Assembly: GCA_944470555.2 (NCBI GenBank) | Contig: OX104127.1 | Location: 119,626,741-119,690,740 of the forward strand | Length of the DNA stretch: 64,000 bases | Reading direction: 5' to 3' | DNA from: Heterobilharzia americana | Taxonomy: Eukaryota; Platyhelminthes; Trematoda; Strigeidida; Schistosomatidae | Part shown: positions 52,608 through 64,000 of the stretch, one piece after another | How positions within the stretch are numbered: position 1 is the stretch's first letter | Layout: the number at the start of each line of letters is the position of its first letter | Program-made: the position numbers and the translations under genes | Notes under the pieces: model-generated | What the model was told of the DNA's origin: nothing | The model's database searches: none | Seen by the model: the letters and a program-made list of their open reading frames with translations, nothing else

Positions 52608-53912
52608 CTGGATCTGGGTCAGAGAGCAATTGATTTATCATCAGATTGATGAGTAGTTCCTCATCCTTGCGGAAAGGAGCAGTTTCTCTAAATACGTATT
52701 CTCGTACAACAGAAGGTTGATGTTCAATAAATGCCTGTAGAATTTCAAGAGCAGCTGATCTAATGTCACGGTCATCAATTGCAAGTAGTACTTCAGCCGT
52801 TCTCAGTGCTCCATGCTGAAGTAAGCAGCTCAGAAAACTTTCTTTTTGATCCGTTTGGATAGAAATATTGCAAAATTCCTTCACAAAAAGCGATAAATCT
52901 CTACGATGAGTTAGATCTGTATCTGCTGCCTTTAGGCGAGTAAACAGTCGACACATAAACTCTTCATCTTCTTGAAGAGCCCGTATAATTTCCATTTTGT
53001 TTATAGAAACAAATGCTTTAAGCTGGGAAAGTGTATGTTCATCGAACAAGCAAGGGGGAGGGAGACAACAATCTTGTATGTACTGAACACGGTATGTTTG
53101 ATGTATTTTAGTTACCAAGTCTGTATTGTGCAATGGTAGTACTTCTTTAAAAGTAGCTTTGTTTTTGAGAAAATCCCTGTGCTTGGTACGTCCAGAAGGA
53201 TTATATTCCAGAATGCCAATCACATCCATCAACATATCATCAGCGAATAAATTCTCGTACAGACTATGTTTATTTACTAGTATAAGCTGTCGCATTATCT
53301 CGTATAGATGATGCAATGATTCCATATCTTCTAAATCTTCTGCTTTGTGAAAAACATCGACTAATTGACGTAGATAGTTTGTTGATTCCAAAAGGGCGAC
53401 TAATCGCTCCCGTTTTGGAGGTGATGCAACAGCTTGGCTAACCATATCAACGATTTCCTCGAGACGACTCAGTTCACATGGTGGAAGACTAAGAGGCTGA
53501 ATACTCTGCATCATAGTGGGCGTATATCCATCCGTATCATCTACATCATCCGACTCATCGATAACTTCCTGAGTAATCTCTACTGATGGATCTTTTCCTT
53601 GTACAGCGCAAATTTTTTCCCATACGTCATCGCATCCAACTTTTTCCTGGAAAGATAATGCTAAATCCATGTTTTCACCTTCCGACCAAACTATTAATGT
53701 TTCTTGCTGTTTTTGATACGCCGTATCTGGTTGTATTTTGGATTCCAGCAAATAAGATCCATCTGTTTCTGATATCACTACAAGTGCCATATTGTCCTGT
53801 TCTGTGTACAATGCAGATACATGACCGGTGCCTTTATCATCCCATTGTCGCTCATCATTTAACATATACAACTTAACTCGACGACGTGTGCTAGCTTCGG
53901 AAGACCCCATAT
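52608..53912 (-). CDS. PPP4R3: PPP4R3 exon 1: start, PH-like and SMK-1 domains
   Basis: This gene encodes regulatory subunit 3 of protein phosphatase 4, which targets the PP4 catalytic subunit to substrates in DNA repair, cell division and stress signalling. Translation most likely starts at ATG 53910 (MGSSEASTRRRVKLYMLNDE). The upstream in-frame ATG at 53982 lies before a splice acceptor (TTTTTTCAG at 53913). Residues 8-110 form the EVH1/PH-like domain (KLYMLNDERQWDDKGTGHVS, TLIVWSEGENMDLALSFQEK). Residues about 160-360 are the SMK-1 (DUF625) domain (LVALLESTNYLRQLVDVFHK, LFADDMLMDVIGILEYNPSG). Armadillo-like helices follow to residue 434 (FCNISIQTDQKESFL, LLINLMINQLLSDPDP). The seven exons total 3144 nt with no frame conflict: 1047 residues, against about 830-850 in human PPP4R3A/B. 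Confidence 0.93.
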
Positions 53913-53989
53913 CTGAAAAAATAAAGCGATAATGATAACTCGAAATCGAGAAAATTCCAGAACTATGGCGAATCGAAATCAAAATGCAC

Positions 53990-54160
53990 TCAGCAGCCTT
54001 GTGTATATTCGTACAGTGGGCAAAGAGTCACACGTATTGTGTGAGAGTTACTGATACTACCCAGTTGCCAAAACCTCGGCAGGTGGAGCGGGGCTCAAAC
54101 CCGTGGCCCAATGGTTAGTAATCATCTCCCTAAACTAATGAACCACGGTCCCACATAGTG
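53990..54160 (-). mobile_element. tRNA-like repeat fragment near the PPP4R3 start
   Basis: On the minus strand GTGGTTCATTAGTTTAGGGA, GGGTTTGAGCC (box B-like) and TGCCGAGGTTTTGG, with a related piece at 51240-51290. It is probably another tRNA-derived SINE; no ribozyme was seen. Confidence 0.45.
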
Positions 54161-56399
54161 ATAACTAGGTCCACAGAACATCTTCCAAAAGAAAAATTAT
54201 GAACTAAGAGTGATCAAAGAAACTAAACCCCTTTGAATACAAACTAGAAATCTTATGCTAAGCCATTTTAACAGATAAAAGCAAAACAGAATGACTACAT
54301 ACCAATACTATTACATCCTTAGGTCAGGCTATCATTTACAACATGCCTATATAGTTGTATTAAAAAGGCTTTAAAATGTACCTCTCGTTAAAACAAACCC
54401 TACAAGATATTTAATGACTATGGAGGTAGGAGGAATAGAACTAGATAGCTTATCAACCCTAAAATAATAATGAACACTGATAGACACAGTGGATTTAAAG
54501 TTGATGCTACGTAGTAGAAACAAAAAACGTTCTAGTTACCGGAAACAAACCACTACACAAATTTTAAGTCGCAAGTTTGAAACATTCCATGCATAGTGTC
54601 CTGGCATTTCACTTTACTCAAAGATAATATTCTCATCTACGTAATAAGACACCGATAAAGTCCCCTTTATGTTTGTAATTGTTGAGGATATAGACCGATT
54701 GCTGTCACAGGTTCGGCTGGGAAACGATATGATGCTTATATAACTGTAGCAAAATAAGGTGAATGCACTGAGTTCCCTTATAGTATGTTGTACCAGTTAA
54801 AAGTAATAAACACTGATTTTTTTTAAAATTAAATTTTAGAAGTCAGTTCAATGTTATTGTCTTTTTGACATTTATTTCGTGGTTGATATCAGTCATTGTC
54901 GTCGTTTTGGCATGCAGATAACACAAAAGTGTACAAACACTCCAATGAAGAGGACACTTTCAACTTTTCCAAATATTATTTACGAACTGCATATGGAGTG
55001 GCTAATTCAACGGTTTAAGGATATTCTAAGGCAAGGTACATTTCTCAGATAGTTCCTGCACTGGCAAAATGTTTTGTTTCACTCTAGTTTATCATTATTG
55101 GATTTCACTGAAAGAATACAACGATACTATGGAGTAAATCAATGATGGTAATCAAATCCGCAGTACCTGGGAATTTTTAAGGTTTATGAAAGAATTGCTG
55201 TTTCTGAATGATAGAACACTAACACCACACATTTTCAGATCAGCTTTGTTCGGTGAGGTATGTGACTGACTTAGAGATATTGTGCTGCGGATTGTACACC
55301 AACTCCAGCTTCCACCTGAACAAAAGCACAATAATTTCCAACTTTCCGTTGCTTGGTGGAACCAGTTCATCGCTTAGACCCACTTCAGTTAAACTGTTTG
55401 AGGAACTTGCTCTTTGTAGTCTTACTGTACCTGAGTCAGATAGTAAAAAAGGCAACGAGCAAAAGTAGCTACTGTTGCATTGCAAATAATGTCTTCTGAC
55501 ACAGTTATGAGTACCAGGTTGTAATACTAACTTGTTGCACATTTGATGACAAGATGTTCTCAAGCAAAAAACATTCACAGATCTTACCTTTCCCTTTTAG
55601 AAAAAGCTAGTTAGAAAAGCTCACCATACAAACTGTTTCTCTTGCCTTCCCAACAGTTTTTCATCGTCAGAGATAAGTTTCTCTAAGGAAACTACATATG
55701 AGCCATAAATTTTGAGATTACGTGTATGGGAGCTCCGTAATCACCAACACATTTATTTGTCAGGTAATTTAAACACATCAATCTTAAAGTACCCAACAAC
55801 ATACCGCTTTAATGTCAATTCTTCTTGGCTATCTGCGAATCCTTTCATTTTTATCTCTTCTTGTTTTTATTATCTTCGATCAACAACTTTACCGATAAAA
55901 TAATTTACCGAACTTCCAACTCGATGGCTTACCGACGAATTTATTCTATGAAAGGGGTGTTTGTCGCCCAATGAAAGTAAGGTGCAATTCACATGTTAGT
56001 GTTTCCAATGTCTCGACCTCATGTTAAATCCAACAACAAACCTAACTAACTAAAACACCGACATATTGTGTGTGTATTTAAGGCAGGCATTAACAAAAGC
56101 AGGACCGGCAGTGGCTACATATCGATCGACACGCATCAAGACCAAACCAAAAATAGTATAAGTAGTAATAAAAGGTAGGTGAGAACAAAAAGTAGCGAAG
56201 AGAACACAAAGATAAAATTATAGATATTCATAGATAGGGTACGAATGCATCTGTACTAGTGAACCACATCAAAAGTTTCCACTCTGAATGACTTACAAAC
56301 TCAAAAAATGCAAGTGATATTTCATTACATGGTTTACACCAAGTCACAGACCCCACTGACTGGTGCTGTGTTATGACATACTTTTCTGCCAAAATGATC
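54161..56399. other. Upstream of PPP4R3, mostly unassigned
   Basis: It may hold the PPP4R3 promoter or first non-coding exon; nothing decisive was seen. A weak candidate minus-strand exon at 55430-55316 (TVRLQRASSSNSLTEVGLSD) has an acceptor TATCTGACTCAG and a donor GTGGAA. No homology was recognised. Confidence 0.3.
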
Positions 56400-56935
56400 C
56401 TTCTACTAAAGTTAACGCCACATAATGGCTCGGCAAGTAGGACATAACGCCAACCGTCTCAGTCAATGAAGGTTCACAATTTTATCTGCTGATCCACCTT
56501 CATCGCCCGACTTTAAACTGAGCATTGGGGTTACGAAGATATCTCTCGTTTTAACATAAGAACAGTGCTTCCAGGGCAGCATGGTTAAATACCTGAAGTC
56601 TACGTAAGTCCTTCAGCTTAAACAACCATATTTCAAAAGCAAACAGAACACCGAAGAAAACTGAGGTACAATACGTCTAAACAGGCATTCGAATATCAGG
56701 CCTGCATCACATGTAGTATACGTAACCACAAGTTAGTACAACATATTGCACACGATTGGCAAAAGATGTTACATTTATGAATACTCATTTTACAAACAGA
56801 CCAAGGCAATATAGAATCTTGTACAGAAGTGAGTCGGTTCAACTTATCACACTCCATACAAGCATGCGAAAAATATGCGAGCAGTAGATGGGTGATAACA
56901 AAGTCATCATCAACAATATCAACATCAGAACAGCC
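56400..56935 (-). mobile_element. Family C 3' fragment C2
   Basis: On the minus strand it carries the decayed C-terminal block (VNLHWLRRLALCPTCRA-like, 56490-56410) and the 3' UTR (ATCACCCATCTACTGCTCGC, TGTATGGAGTGTGATAAGTT). It matches 52060-52190 of C1. It directly abuts the family A copy A4. Confidence 0.6.
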
Positions 56936-59900
56936 ATTAATGCGTAACCGTCTGAGTTGCCACATCTCTTTTCAGTGCGTCAAGTAGAAAGGTAGTGAGG
57001 TGAAAGATGAAGATGAAAAAAGTCAGTCAAGAGAAATATAAAGTACTAAAAGAGAGAATGGAAGAATGAAGAAATAGTGAGATTTGGCATGGCGTTAAGA
57101 TGAGGATAATGTGTGTACACTTCTGCACCACTGACATCTGTTCTCAGCCATGTGATCACCTACAGTCTCCAACCACTGGTTCTTCTTGTCCCGTGGACCC
57201 CAACCACCCAGTCTGCATCGTCATACATGGCTCAAACCAACAGTCAAAGATTTCATACATTGATACCATGTTTTAGTCTGGCCATCTTAGGCCTTTTTGC
57301 AGCCCTGACCTACTTCAGCCAACATTGTGTGACGAGACGATCGGTGACTAGGCATACATAACATGTGTCGGAGCCAATCATCTCAGTCAATGAAGGTTCA
57401 CAACCTCGTCAACTGACTTCCCTCTTCTCCTAACTTCTGCATTACTCACATGGTGACACCACGGAATACGACGGCCTATACTACGAAGGCAACGGTGGTC
57501 AAACACATGAAGCCTTCTCATGTCCTCCACCTTCAATGGCCATGTTTCACAGGTATACAGTAGAACAGAGCGGACTGCTGTGCAGTACACGCGACCCTTA
57601 ATAGACAAACGGATATCACGGCGGCGCCATAGATGGCGTAAATTGGCAAAAGCCAACCAAGCCTTTTGTATCTGTGCATAGATTTCATCGGCAACTGACC
57701 CACCAATGCAGGGTTGATCCTACTTTCCAGGTGGTAAGTGAAGTGGTCGACACACTCAACCACTACACTGTCTATTGTTAGCCGTGGCAGAGTTGAAGAT
57801 CAATCCTGGAGCAGCAATTTGCATTTGGATGATGAGAAACGCATCTCAAACATCCTCAAAATGGCCACTCAAAGTGTTCAGAAGACTGCATCTTGTCAGT
57901 GTCTTCACATAATAGGACTGTGTCATCTGCGTATTCTAGGTCTAACGAAAATTCTCCTACGATTAGGTCAACCTCTGTGTAACCAGGTGACGAGAGAGAG
58001 ATCTCCATAAGAGTATCTATGATGAAATTGAATAAGAATGGAGAGAGTGGGCACCCTTGACAGACACCACTCGACGAGCGTAGCTGCCTGGACATCTCAC
58101 CATCGGCCCTAACACTCCCACAAGTGTTCGAGTAGAGAGCCTTCAATAGGGTGATGTATTTACTTGGCACGCCTTTCACTGAGAGACACTGCCATAAAGC
58201 TTCTCGATCAACGGAGTCGAATGCCACCTTCAGGTAGAGAAATACAGCCAGTGTTGGGCGTCGGTAAGCGTGTGTGTTCCAAAACCTGGCGTAGTGTGAA
58301 TATTTGGTAGATACACCAGCGGCCGGGTCTAAATCCCGCATGCATGGTTTTCTCGCGCTTGCTGTTTCCGAGCTCCACTCAGGCGTCGAAGAATTATAGA
58401 ACCTAGAATCTTAGACACTATGTTAGCCAGGCTCATTCCTCTCTGGTTATCACGAGAGGACTTGTCACCTTTCTTGAAGACAGGGATAATCAGTGATTTA
58501 GACAAGTCAGAGGGGATCGTATTTGATTCCCATACACTGGCTAACACATCCGTTAACCTAAGTGTGCACCTTAACACCATTCTTGCATACCTCTGGAATT
58601 AGTCCGTTTGGTCCTGCCGCCTGTCCTACTTTAAGGTTACCAACAGCTTTCTCGACTTCTCCTAGTGTTGGGGAGCCTATCTCAATGTTCCATTAAGGAT
58701 CCGACTTGATAGCGGGCGAGGGAATAGTGGCCGGAGGCCAGTTAAACTGTTCCTCGAAGTGTTCTGCCCATCGTTCAAGTCGTCTCCCCTGCGAGTGAAT
58801 CGCAGATCCGTCCTTCCCGCTATAGCCTCACTAACTGTTATTGACCTTTCCCTCCCAGTCTCCTTAATAAGTCTAAATAACTGTCTACTGTTACCAACCG
58901 CCGCTGCCATTTCCATCTCTTTAGCCTTCACCGCCCTCAACTGTTCCCGATCGTTGCATAGACTTTTTCTCAATCTACTTTCAAGTTGTGCTCGCTCTTC
59001 ATTGTACTCAGAGCCTGCAGGGGTGCGTTCACGTGCATCCATTAGTTTGGAAGAAGCTGCTGACATAATATCCACTGGCTCTTTTTAGTCATTATTTTGA
59101 GGTTGGCTACGGTCTTCAGCGCTGCTTTTACAGCAGACTGGAGATGGCACCAAGCTTCTTCTGGGTGAGTAATAGTGTTTTGTCCCGATAACTGCCTAGC
59201 CAACTTCTCACTGAACACGGCTTTGGTGTTTTCGTTGTTCAACAGCACTCGTGGTGGTTTTTATGCCAAATTTCATTTTCGTCTATTGAGACGCAGGTGT
59301 ATACGCTCTCGGACTACCGCGTGATCGCTGTCCAAATACGTACTCCAGAAGGAGCTTCAGTCTTCCACCGATCCTCTTTAGCAATGACCAATAGCAATGT
59401 GGTCTATCTTTGTCCATCGCTGAGTTGAGCTCAGTGGACGCCACGTCAGACAGTATCTTTCTTCATGTCCGAAATTTGTGCTAGCTAAAAATAGGCGGTT
59501 ATCTGAGCATAGTTGTAGTAGGTGATCACCGTTATCTGTACGTTCAGCCGAGATTCCGAAAGTGCCACCTAAGTGCCTTTCTGCCTCACTCAGTCCACCC
59601 ACCTGTGCATTGAAGTCACCTGCAACAACTACCACGTTCGAACGTTTGGCTTTCGAGAGGAGACTAGACATTTCACAGTAGAACTCGTCATGCGAACTGC
59701 AGTCAGTGGGTGCGTAAGCAGAGATTACAAAGAGACAACGACGAGTTTCACTATTCCTTTTAGTTCTCACTGTAACGTTCAGTCGGATAGCACAGAGGCG
59801 ACTATCAACTGGGATCCAATCTAGTAGTGAGTTTTCTGCCCTAGTGCTTAGTGCTCTACCTACATCTGCAAGACCAGGAGAGCTAGCTATCTAATCTTGA

Positions 59901-60300
59901 GAAACTGGAAGGGTGAATTTCGCGGATTTACCAGATTGGCCGGGAGAAGTCAGGTGAGTAACCGCACTTGGTTTCTGTATGCGTGTCTTACAAACACAGC
60001 ACACATTCATGCCTCGAGTTGCCAGAATCTTTGTTAACGAAGCCTGTTGACCGATTGGACGTACGGTGTGGATATTGAAGGCCCCGATGAGCGATTTGGA
60101 GCGTAGTTTAAGGAGACTAGGGATGCTGTTCTGTGGACTCAGATCGTTGTCGAAGGCTGCAGAGCTACGAGAAACTGAAGATGATGTAGTATCGTCAGGG
60201 AATATTGGAAGGTAATAATGGGGGAGGTGGATAGCAGTCTGAGGAAACTTGAGTGCTGATCGAGTTGTGAGAGCGGTTGACATTCCTAGGCTGCCCACAC
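56936..60300 (-). mobile_element. Non-LTR family A copy A4, most complete of the family
   Basis: Minus strand, about 3.4 kb. Endonuclease: LIGAFNIHTVRPIGQQASLT (60100), GMNVCCVCKTRIQ, CLFVISAYAPTDCSSHDEFY and VVVVAGDFNAQVGGLSEAER (59640), LTWRPLSSTQRWTKIDHIAI (59420). Linker: 59248-58680. RT: 58580-57856, with LIIPVFKKGDKSS, FLYLKVAFDSVDREALW, GVCQGCPLSPFLFNFIIDTL and LEYADDTVLL (57945). C-terminal block: 57763-57390. The 3' UTR ends near 56936. Frameshifts and stops interrupt the linker, RT and C-terminus, so it is inactive, although the endonuclease and RT pieces are long. Confidence 0.88.
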
Positions 60301-60469
60301 CATGGAAGGCTATTTCTTCTTAAGGTACCTGAAAGAGGTTTGTTTGATTACACAGCCCATCAGACATCTGCTTGAGGCCTGTCACACGTAGCTTTCTGTG
60401 TATGGTTGTTTTTAGGCAGGATGGTCGAAAAGAAACGACAAACGAACCAACACCGCCGACCCGTCAGAC
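60301..60469. other. Junction between A4 5' end and C3
   Basis: GC-richer sequence that may be the 5' leader of element A4. No gene was seen. Confidence 0.35.
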
Positions 60470-61575
60470 CGTGGGGTATGGTGGAGTGTTATTTTTTGGG
60501 GCCGAACTTTCTTGCTGCCCCTTCCACTGAGAAGGCGGCATCAGCATGGCACTGCTGATCATCCAAGGGAAACACCTTACTGCTGTCACACCCCATCCAT
60601 TCAAGTCACAAGGCAAAGGCCAAAGCAGAATAGGATCTTGTACACAAATGAGTCGGTTCAACGTATCACACTCCATACAAGCACGCAAAAAATATGTGAG
60701 CAGAAGATGGGTGATTATCAAAGTAAACAAAAATGTATGGGGGAAGAGAGGACTTGAAAATGAAGGTTGGTGAAAATGTTCAAACTTTCGAAAGTGTCTA
60801 AGAGTGGTTACATTTCTCCCCCGGTGACTGATCCCTAACCATGTCACCAAGATTAACATACCAAATACTCCAGTCAGGTAGTCTACATCTGCCTACGTGG
60901 CTCATACCAACAATCATAGACTTCATGGACATGTGCCACTTCTTGGTGTGATCATCCTGAGCCTTCTCTCATCCGAATCCTACTTCGTTTAGCATCGTAT
61001 GCTGAGGTAGGTGGTAGCTCCACATGTGCAACGCACGTCCAAGCCATCTCAGTCTGTGAAGGTTCACAACCTCATTGACTTACTGCCTTCTTTGCTTAGT
61101 ATACTCCGCCTAACGTCACCATTGATTATGGTGATTCCACCACATGCGAACACTGCTGCGAAAGCACATGTATTCGGAAAATTGTAATCTCCGCATACCA
61201 ACTATCGATGGCCATATGTCACAGCCGTATAATAGGATTGCCGGAAGTGTAGTGCAGTCTACTCGTTCTTTGACACGTCGGAAATATCGTCAGCGTACTC
61301 CAAGCTAACCAGGTGCCCTCCGAGCAGATCGATCCCCATGGATTTAAAAAACACCTAGAGTAGTATTCACTAGTACGTCCCCGTTCAAACTGATTGTTGT
61401 GAGAACACTTGCAGACGTGCAAGTAACATCAACGCAGGGGTACAGAAGTAATAAGGCAGATATATCAATGAATAACATGGCACAGGAATTTGCCAGTTTT
61501 AGTTGTCACACTTTGTGGAGCTGCGGCTCATTAGTTCAGGCAGTGGGTCATTGGTTTAAACACCTCTTCAATTAA
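60470..61575 (-). mobile_element. Family C 3' fragment C3, inverted twin of C1's end
   Basis: It is the reverse complement of 51216-52195 with very few differences, including the same rearranged block (GGCCATATGTCACAGCCGTA, then LVSLEYADDISDV on the minus strand and the piece with AGTTGTCACACTTTGTGGAG). Sharing an idiosyncratic rearrangement means it arose by duplication rather than by an independent insertion. Confidence 0.85.
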
Positions 61576-62142
61576 CAACGTTCGAATAGCTAAGTATTAT
61601 CATTACCCGCACAATAGGTGTGGCTCATCGCTTACTGAAGGAACGTGTACAAGACTGTTGAGTGAGTTTAAGTTCCAATTTTTGCAGCACTTTACGAAAT
61701 CACACCAAAAGTGAATAGCCAAATGATGAAATAATAATTAAGAATCAAGATATGGAAGCATAAAGAAATTAATTGACGGTTTATGACTGTTCCATATCTG
61801 AAGGGCCATAAAGAGTAAATACATCTACTTAATCAAAGTCGTTTATGAATATCACTGAGTGTTATCCGTTATTAACTCCTAACATCTCGAAAACACTGGT
61901 CGGGAAATCTGAAATTACCTGAATGGTTGCAAACAAAAACTAGTATTCATGGGTTTCTGTCAGGTTATGGTCTGGCCACACTACGCTTTTCTTCAATATA
62001 CTCCTGCTTCAGTGAACATTGTACCCAAGTAGATGATGACCAGATATTTCGACTTACATATGCCAGTTACCTCATCTCATGCAGGTTCACAGCCATATCG
62101 ACTGAATTTCCTCATACCTAATGTCATGCCTAACCCATATGA
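61576..62142. other. Spacer between C3 and A5, nothing recognised
   Basis: AT-rich sequence without a recognised exon or repeat. Confidence 0.3.
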
Positions 62143-63695
62143 TAGTCGCCTCTGTGCTATCCGACTGAACGTTACAGTGAGAACTAAAAGGAATAGTGAA
62201 ACTCGTCGTTGTCTCTTTGTAATCTCTGCTTACGCACCCACTGACTGCAGTTCGCATGACGAGTTCTACTGTGAAATGTCTAGTCTCCTCTCGAAAGCCA
62301 AACGTTCGAACGTGGTAGTTGTTGCAGGTGACTTCAATGCACAGGTGGGTGGACTGAGTGAGGCAGAAAGGCACTTAGGTGGCACTTTCGGAATCTCGGC
62401 TGAACGTACAGATAACGGTGATCACCTACTACAACTATGCTCAGATAACCGCCTATTTTTAGCTAGCACAAATTTCGGACATGAAGAAAGATACTGTCTG
62501 ACGTGGCGTCCACTGAGCTCAACTCAGCGATGGACAAAGATAGACCACATTGCTATTGGTCATTGCTAAAGAGGATCGGTGGAAGACTGAAGCTCCTTCT
62601 GGAGTACGTATTTGGACAGCGATCACGCGGTAGTCCGAGAGCGTATACACCTGCGTCTCAATAGACGAAAATGAAATTTGGCATAAAAACCACCACGAGT
62701 GCTGTTGAACAACGAAAACACCAAAGCCGTGTTCAGTGAGAAGTTGGCTAGGCAGTTATCGGGACAAAACACTATTACTCACCCAGAAGAAGCTTGGTGC
62801 CATCTCCAGTCTGCTGTAAAAGCAGCGCTGAAGACCGTAGCCAACCTCAAAATAATGACTAAAAAGAGCCAGTGGATATTATGTCAGCAGCTTCTTCCAA
62901 ACTAATGGATGCACGTGAACGCACCCCTGCAGGCTCTGAGTACAATGAAGAGCGAGCACAACTTGAAAGTAGATTGAGAAAAAGTCTATGCAACGATCGG
63001 GAACAGTTGAGGGCGGTGAAGGCTAAAGAGATGGAAATGGCAGCGGCGGTTGGTAACAGTAGACAGTTATTTAGACTTATTAAGGAGACTGGGAGGGAAA
63101 GGTCAATAACAGTTAGTGAGGCTATAGCGGGGAAGGACGGATCTGCGATTCACTCGCAGGGGAGACGACTTGAACGATGGGCAGAACACTTCGAGGAACA
63201 GTTTAACTGGCCTCCGGGCACCATTTCGTTGCCCGCTACGCATACGTAGTCACCGATTGTCTCGTCACACAATGTTGGCTGAAGTAGGTCAGGGCTGCAA
63301 AAAAGCCTAAGATGGCCAGACTAAAACATGGTATCAATGTATGAAATCTTTGACTGTTGGTTTGAGCCATGTATGACGATGCAGACTGGGTGGTTGGGGT
63401 CCACGGGACAAGAAGAACCAGTGGTTGGAGACTGTAGGTGATCACATGGCTGAGAACAGATGTCAGTGGTGCAGAAGTATACACACATTATCCTTATCTT
63501 AACGCCATGCCAAATCTCACTATTTCTTCATTCTTCCATTCTCTCTTTTAGTACTTTATATTTCTCTTGACTGACTTTTTTCATCTTCATCTTTCACCTC
63601 ACTACCTTTCTACTTGACGCACTGAAAAGAGATGTGGCAACTCAGACGGTTGCGCAGTAATGCTTAGTCTTGTGTTGGTTTGGATGGATAACACT
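62143..63695 (+). mobile_element. Family A copy A5, internally deleted, inverted twin of A4
   Basis: Bases 62143-63235 are the reverse complement of 58735-59815 with almost no difference, including the same stop after IDHIAIGHC and the same broken frame at KSQWILCQQL. At about 63236 the sequence jumps from the end of the linker (LPATHT) to near the 3' end of the coding region (SHRLSRHTMLAEVG), losing all RT motifs. The 3' UTR follows and ends near CAGTAATGCTTAGTCTTGTG. Confidence 0.88.
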
Positions 63696-63809
63696 TCGGC
63701 TAGCCTTGCTTATACTCATTGGCTACTGTCCTGAAATATTTCTGGTGCAAGCCTATCAGTTTGTTATCGTCCTCTTTTCCGGTTAAATTTAATCTTCTGA
63801 ATAGCTGCA

Positions 63810-64000
63810 AGATTTGTAGGTCAATGTTCCATTCAGGAAGTGACTGAAAGGCGGACAACTGAAGAGGAACTGGAGGTCAACTGAACTGTTCCTCAAAGTG
63901 TTTCACCGGTGGTTCCAGTCGTCATCTCTGCGACTGAATTGCAAACCCCTGTTTCTGTGTTATAGTATCGCATCAACTTTTTCATCCCACTTTCCATGGT
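63810..64000 (-). mobile_element. Family A/C linker fragment at the window edge
   Basis: On the minus strand it reads like the linker end of family A: GCAATTCAGTCGCAGAGATG, ACGACTGGAACCACCGGTGA and AGTTGACCTCCAGTTCC correspond to the SQGRRLERWAEHFEEQFNWP region. It continues past the window end. Confidence 0.55.

Noticed and set aside
53911..53982. Upstream ATG at 53982 as the PPP4R3 start
   Set aside because: It lies on the intron side of a strong acceptor (TTTTTTCAG), and the extra residues do not resemble PPP4R3 N-termini, which begin just before the KLYMLNDERQW-type block.

Overview
The window is metazoan, and the repeat content points to a blood fluke (genus Schistosoma). The evidence is AT-rich DNA with very long repeat-filled introns beside very short ones (42-47 nt), SMalpha-type SINE copies with a tRNA-like head and a hammerhead ribozyme, RTE-like non-LTR retrotransposons, and several Penelope-like elements (PLEs) with GIY-YIG remnants. 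I cannot tell the species.

Host genes. Two convergent host genes can be supported. (1) On the plus strand, exons at 4698-4952, 8202-8336, 11715-12035 and 17775-17843 encode the last 259 residues of a charged coiled-coil protein I do not recognise; upstream exons lie outside the window or were not seen. (2) On the minus strand, seven exons between 53912 and 35261 join in frame into a 1047-residue protein phosphatase 4 regulatory subunit 3 (PPP4R3/SMEK). Its introns are 42, 9221, 47, 46, 3698 and 2452 nt. The rest is almost entirely mobile-element debris.

Region by region. 1-2655: non-LTR family A copy. 2.7-4.7 kb: hammerhead SINEs. 4.7-17.8 kb: coiled-coil gene, whose introns hold a decayed PLE (6.1-7.2 kb), RTE family B and A/C fragments, SINEs and hairpin repeats. 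18.1-24 kb: two PLEs in opposite orientation, one interrupted by an RTE 3' fragment and an inverted-repeat-flanked PLE fragment. 26.2-26.9 kb: a broken GIY-YIG-like reading frame. 27.6-28.8 kb: RTE fragment carrying a CTGG array of about 60 units. 29.6-29.95 kb: candidate solo LTR. 30.0-34.2 kb: nearly complete RTE element with a 13-bp target-site duplication, nested in an older family A copy. 35.2-53.9 kb: PPP4R3, with a fold-back element, hammerhead SINEs, a second RTE copy and a decayed family C element in its introns. 56.4-63.7 kb: family C and A copies in opposite orientations, including near-identical inverted pairs.

The most interesting biology is the set of hammerhead ribozyme motifs in the SINEs, in two subfamilies distinguished by stem I. 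Four copies keep the CUGANGA/GAAA/NUH core, and two of these show paired compensatory changes in a stem. Also notable are the in-frame 42-nt intron in PPP4R3, the nested RTE insertion, and a frame change at the endonuclease-RT junction shared by two RTE copies. Identifications come from recognising protein motifs and reading the sequence by eye; no search or folding was run.
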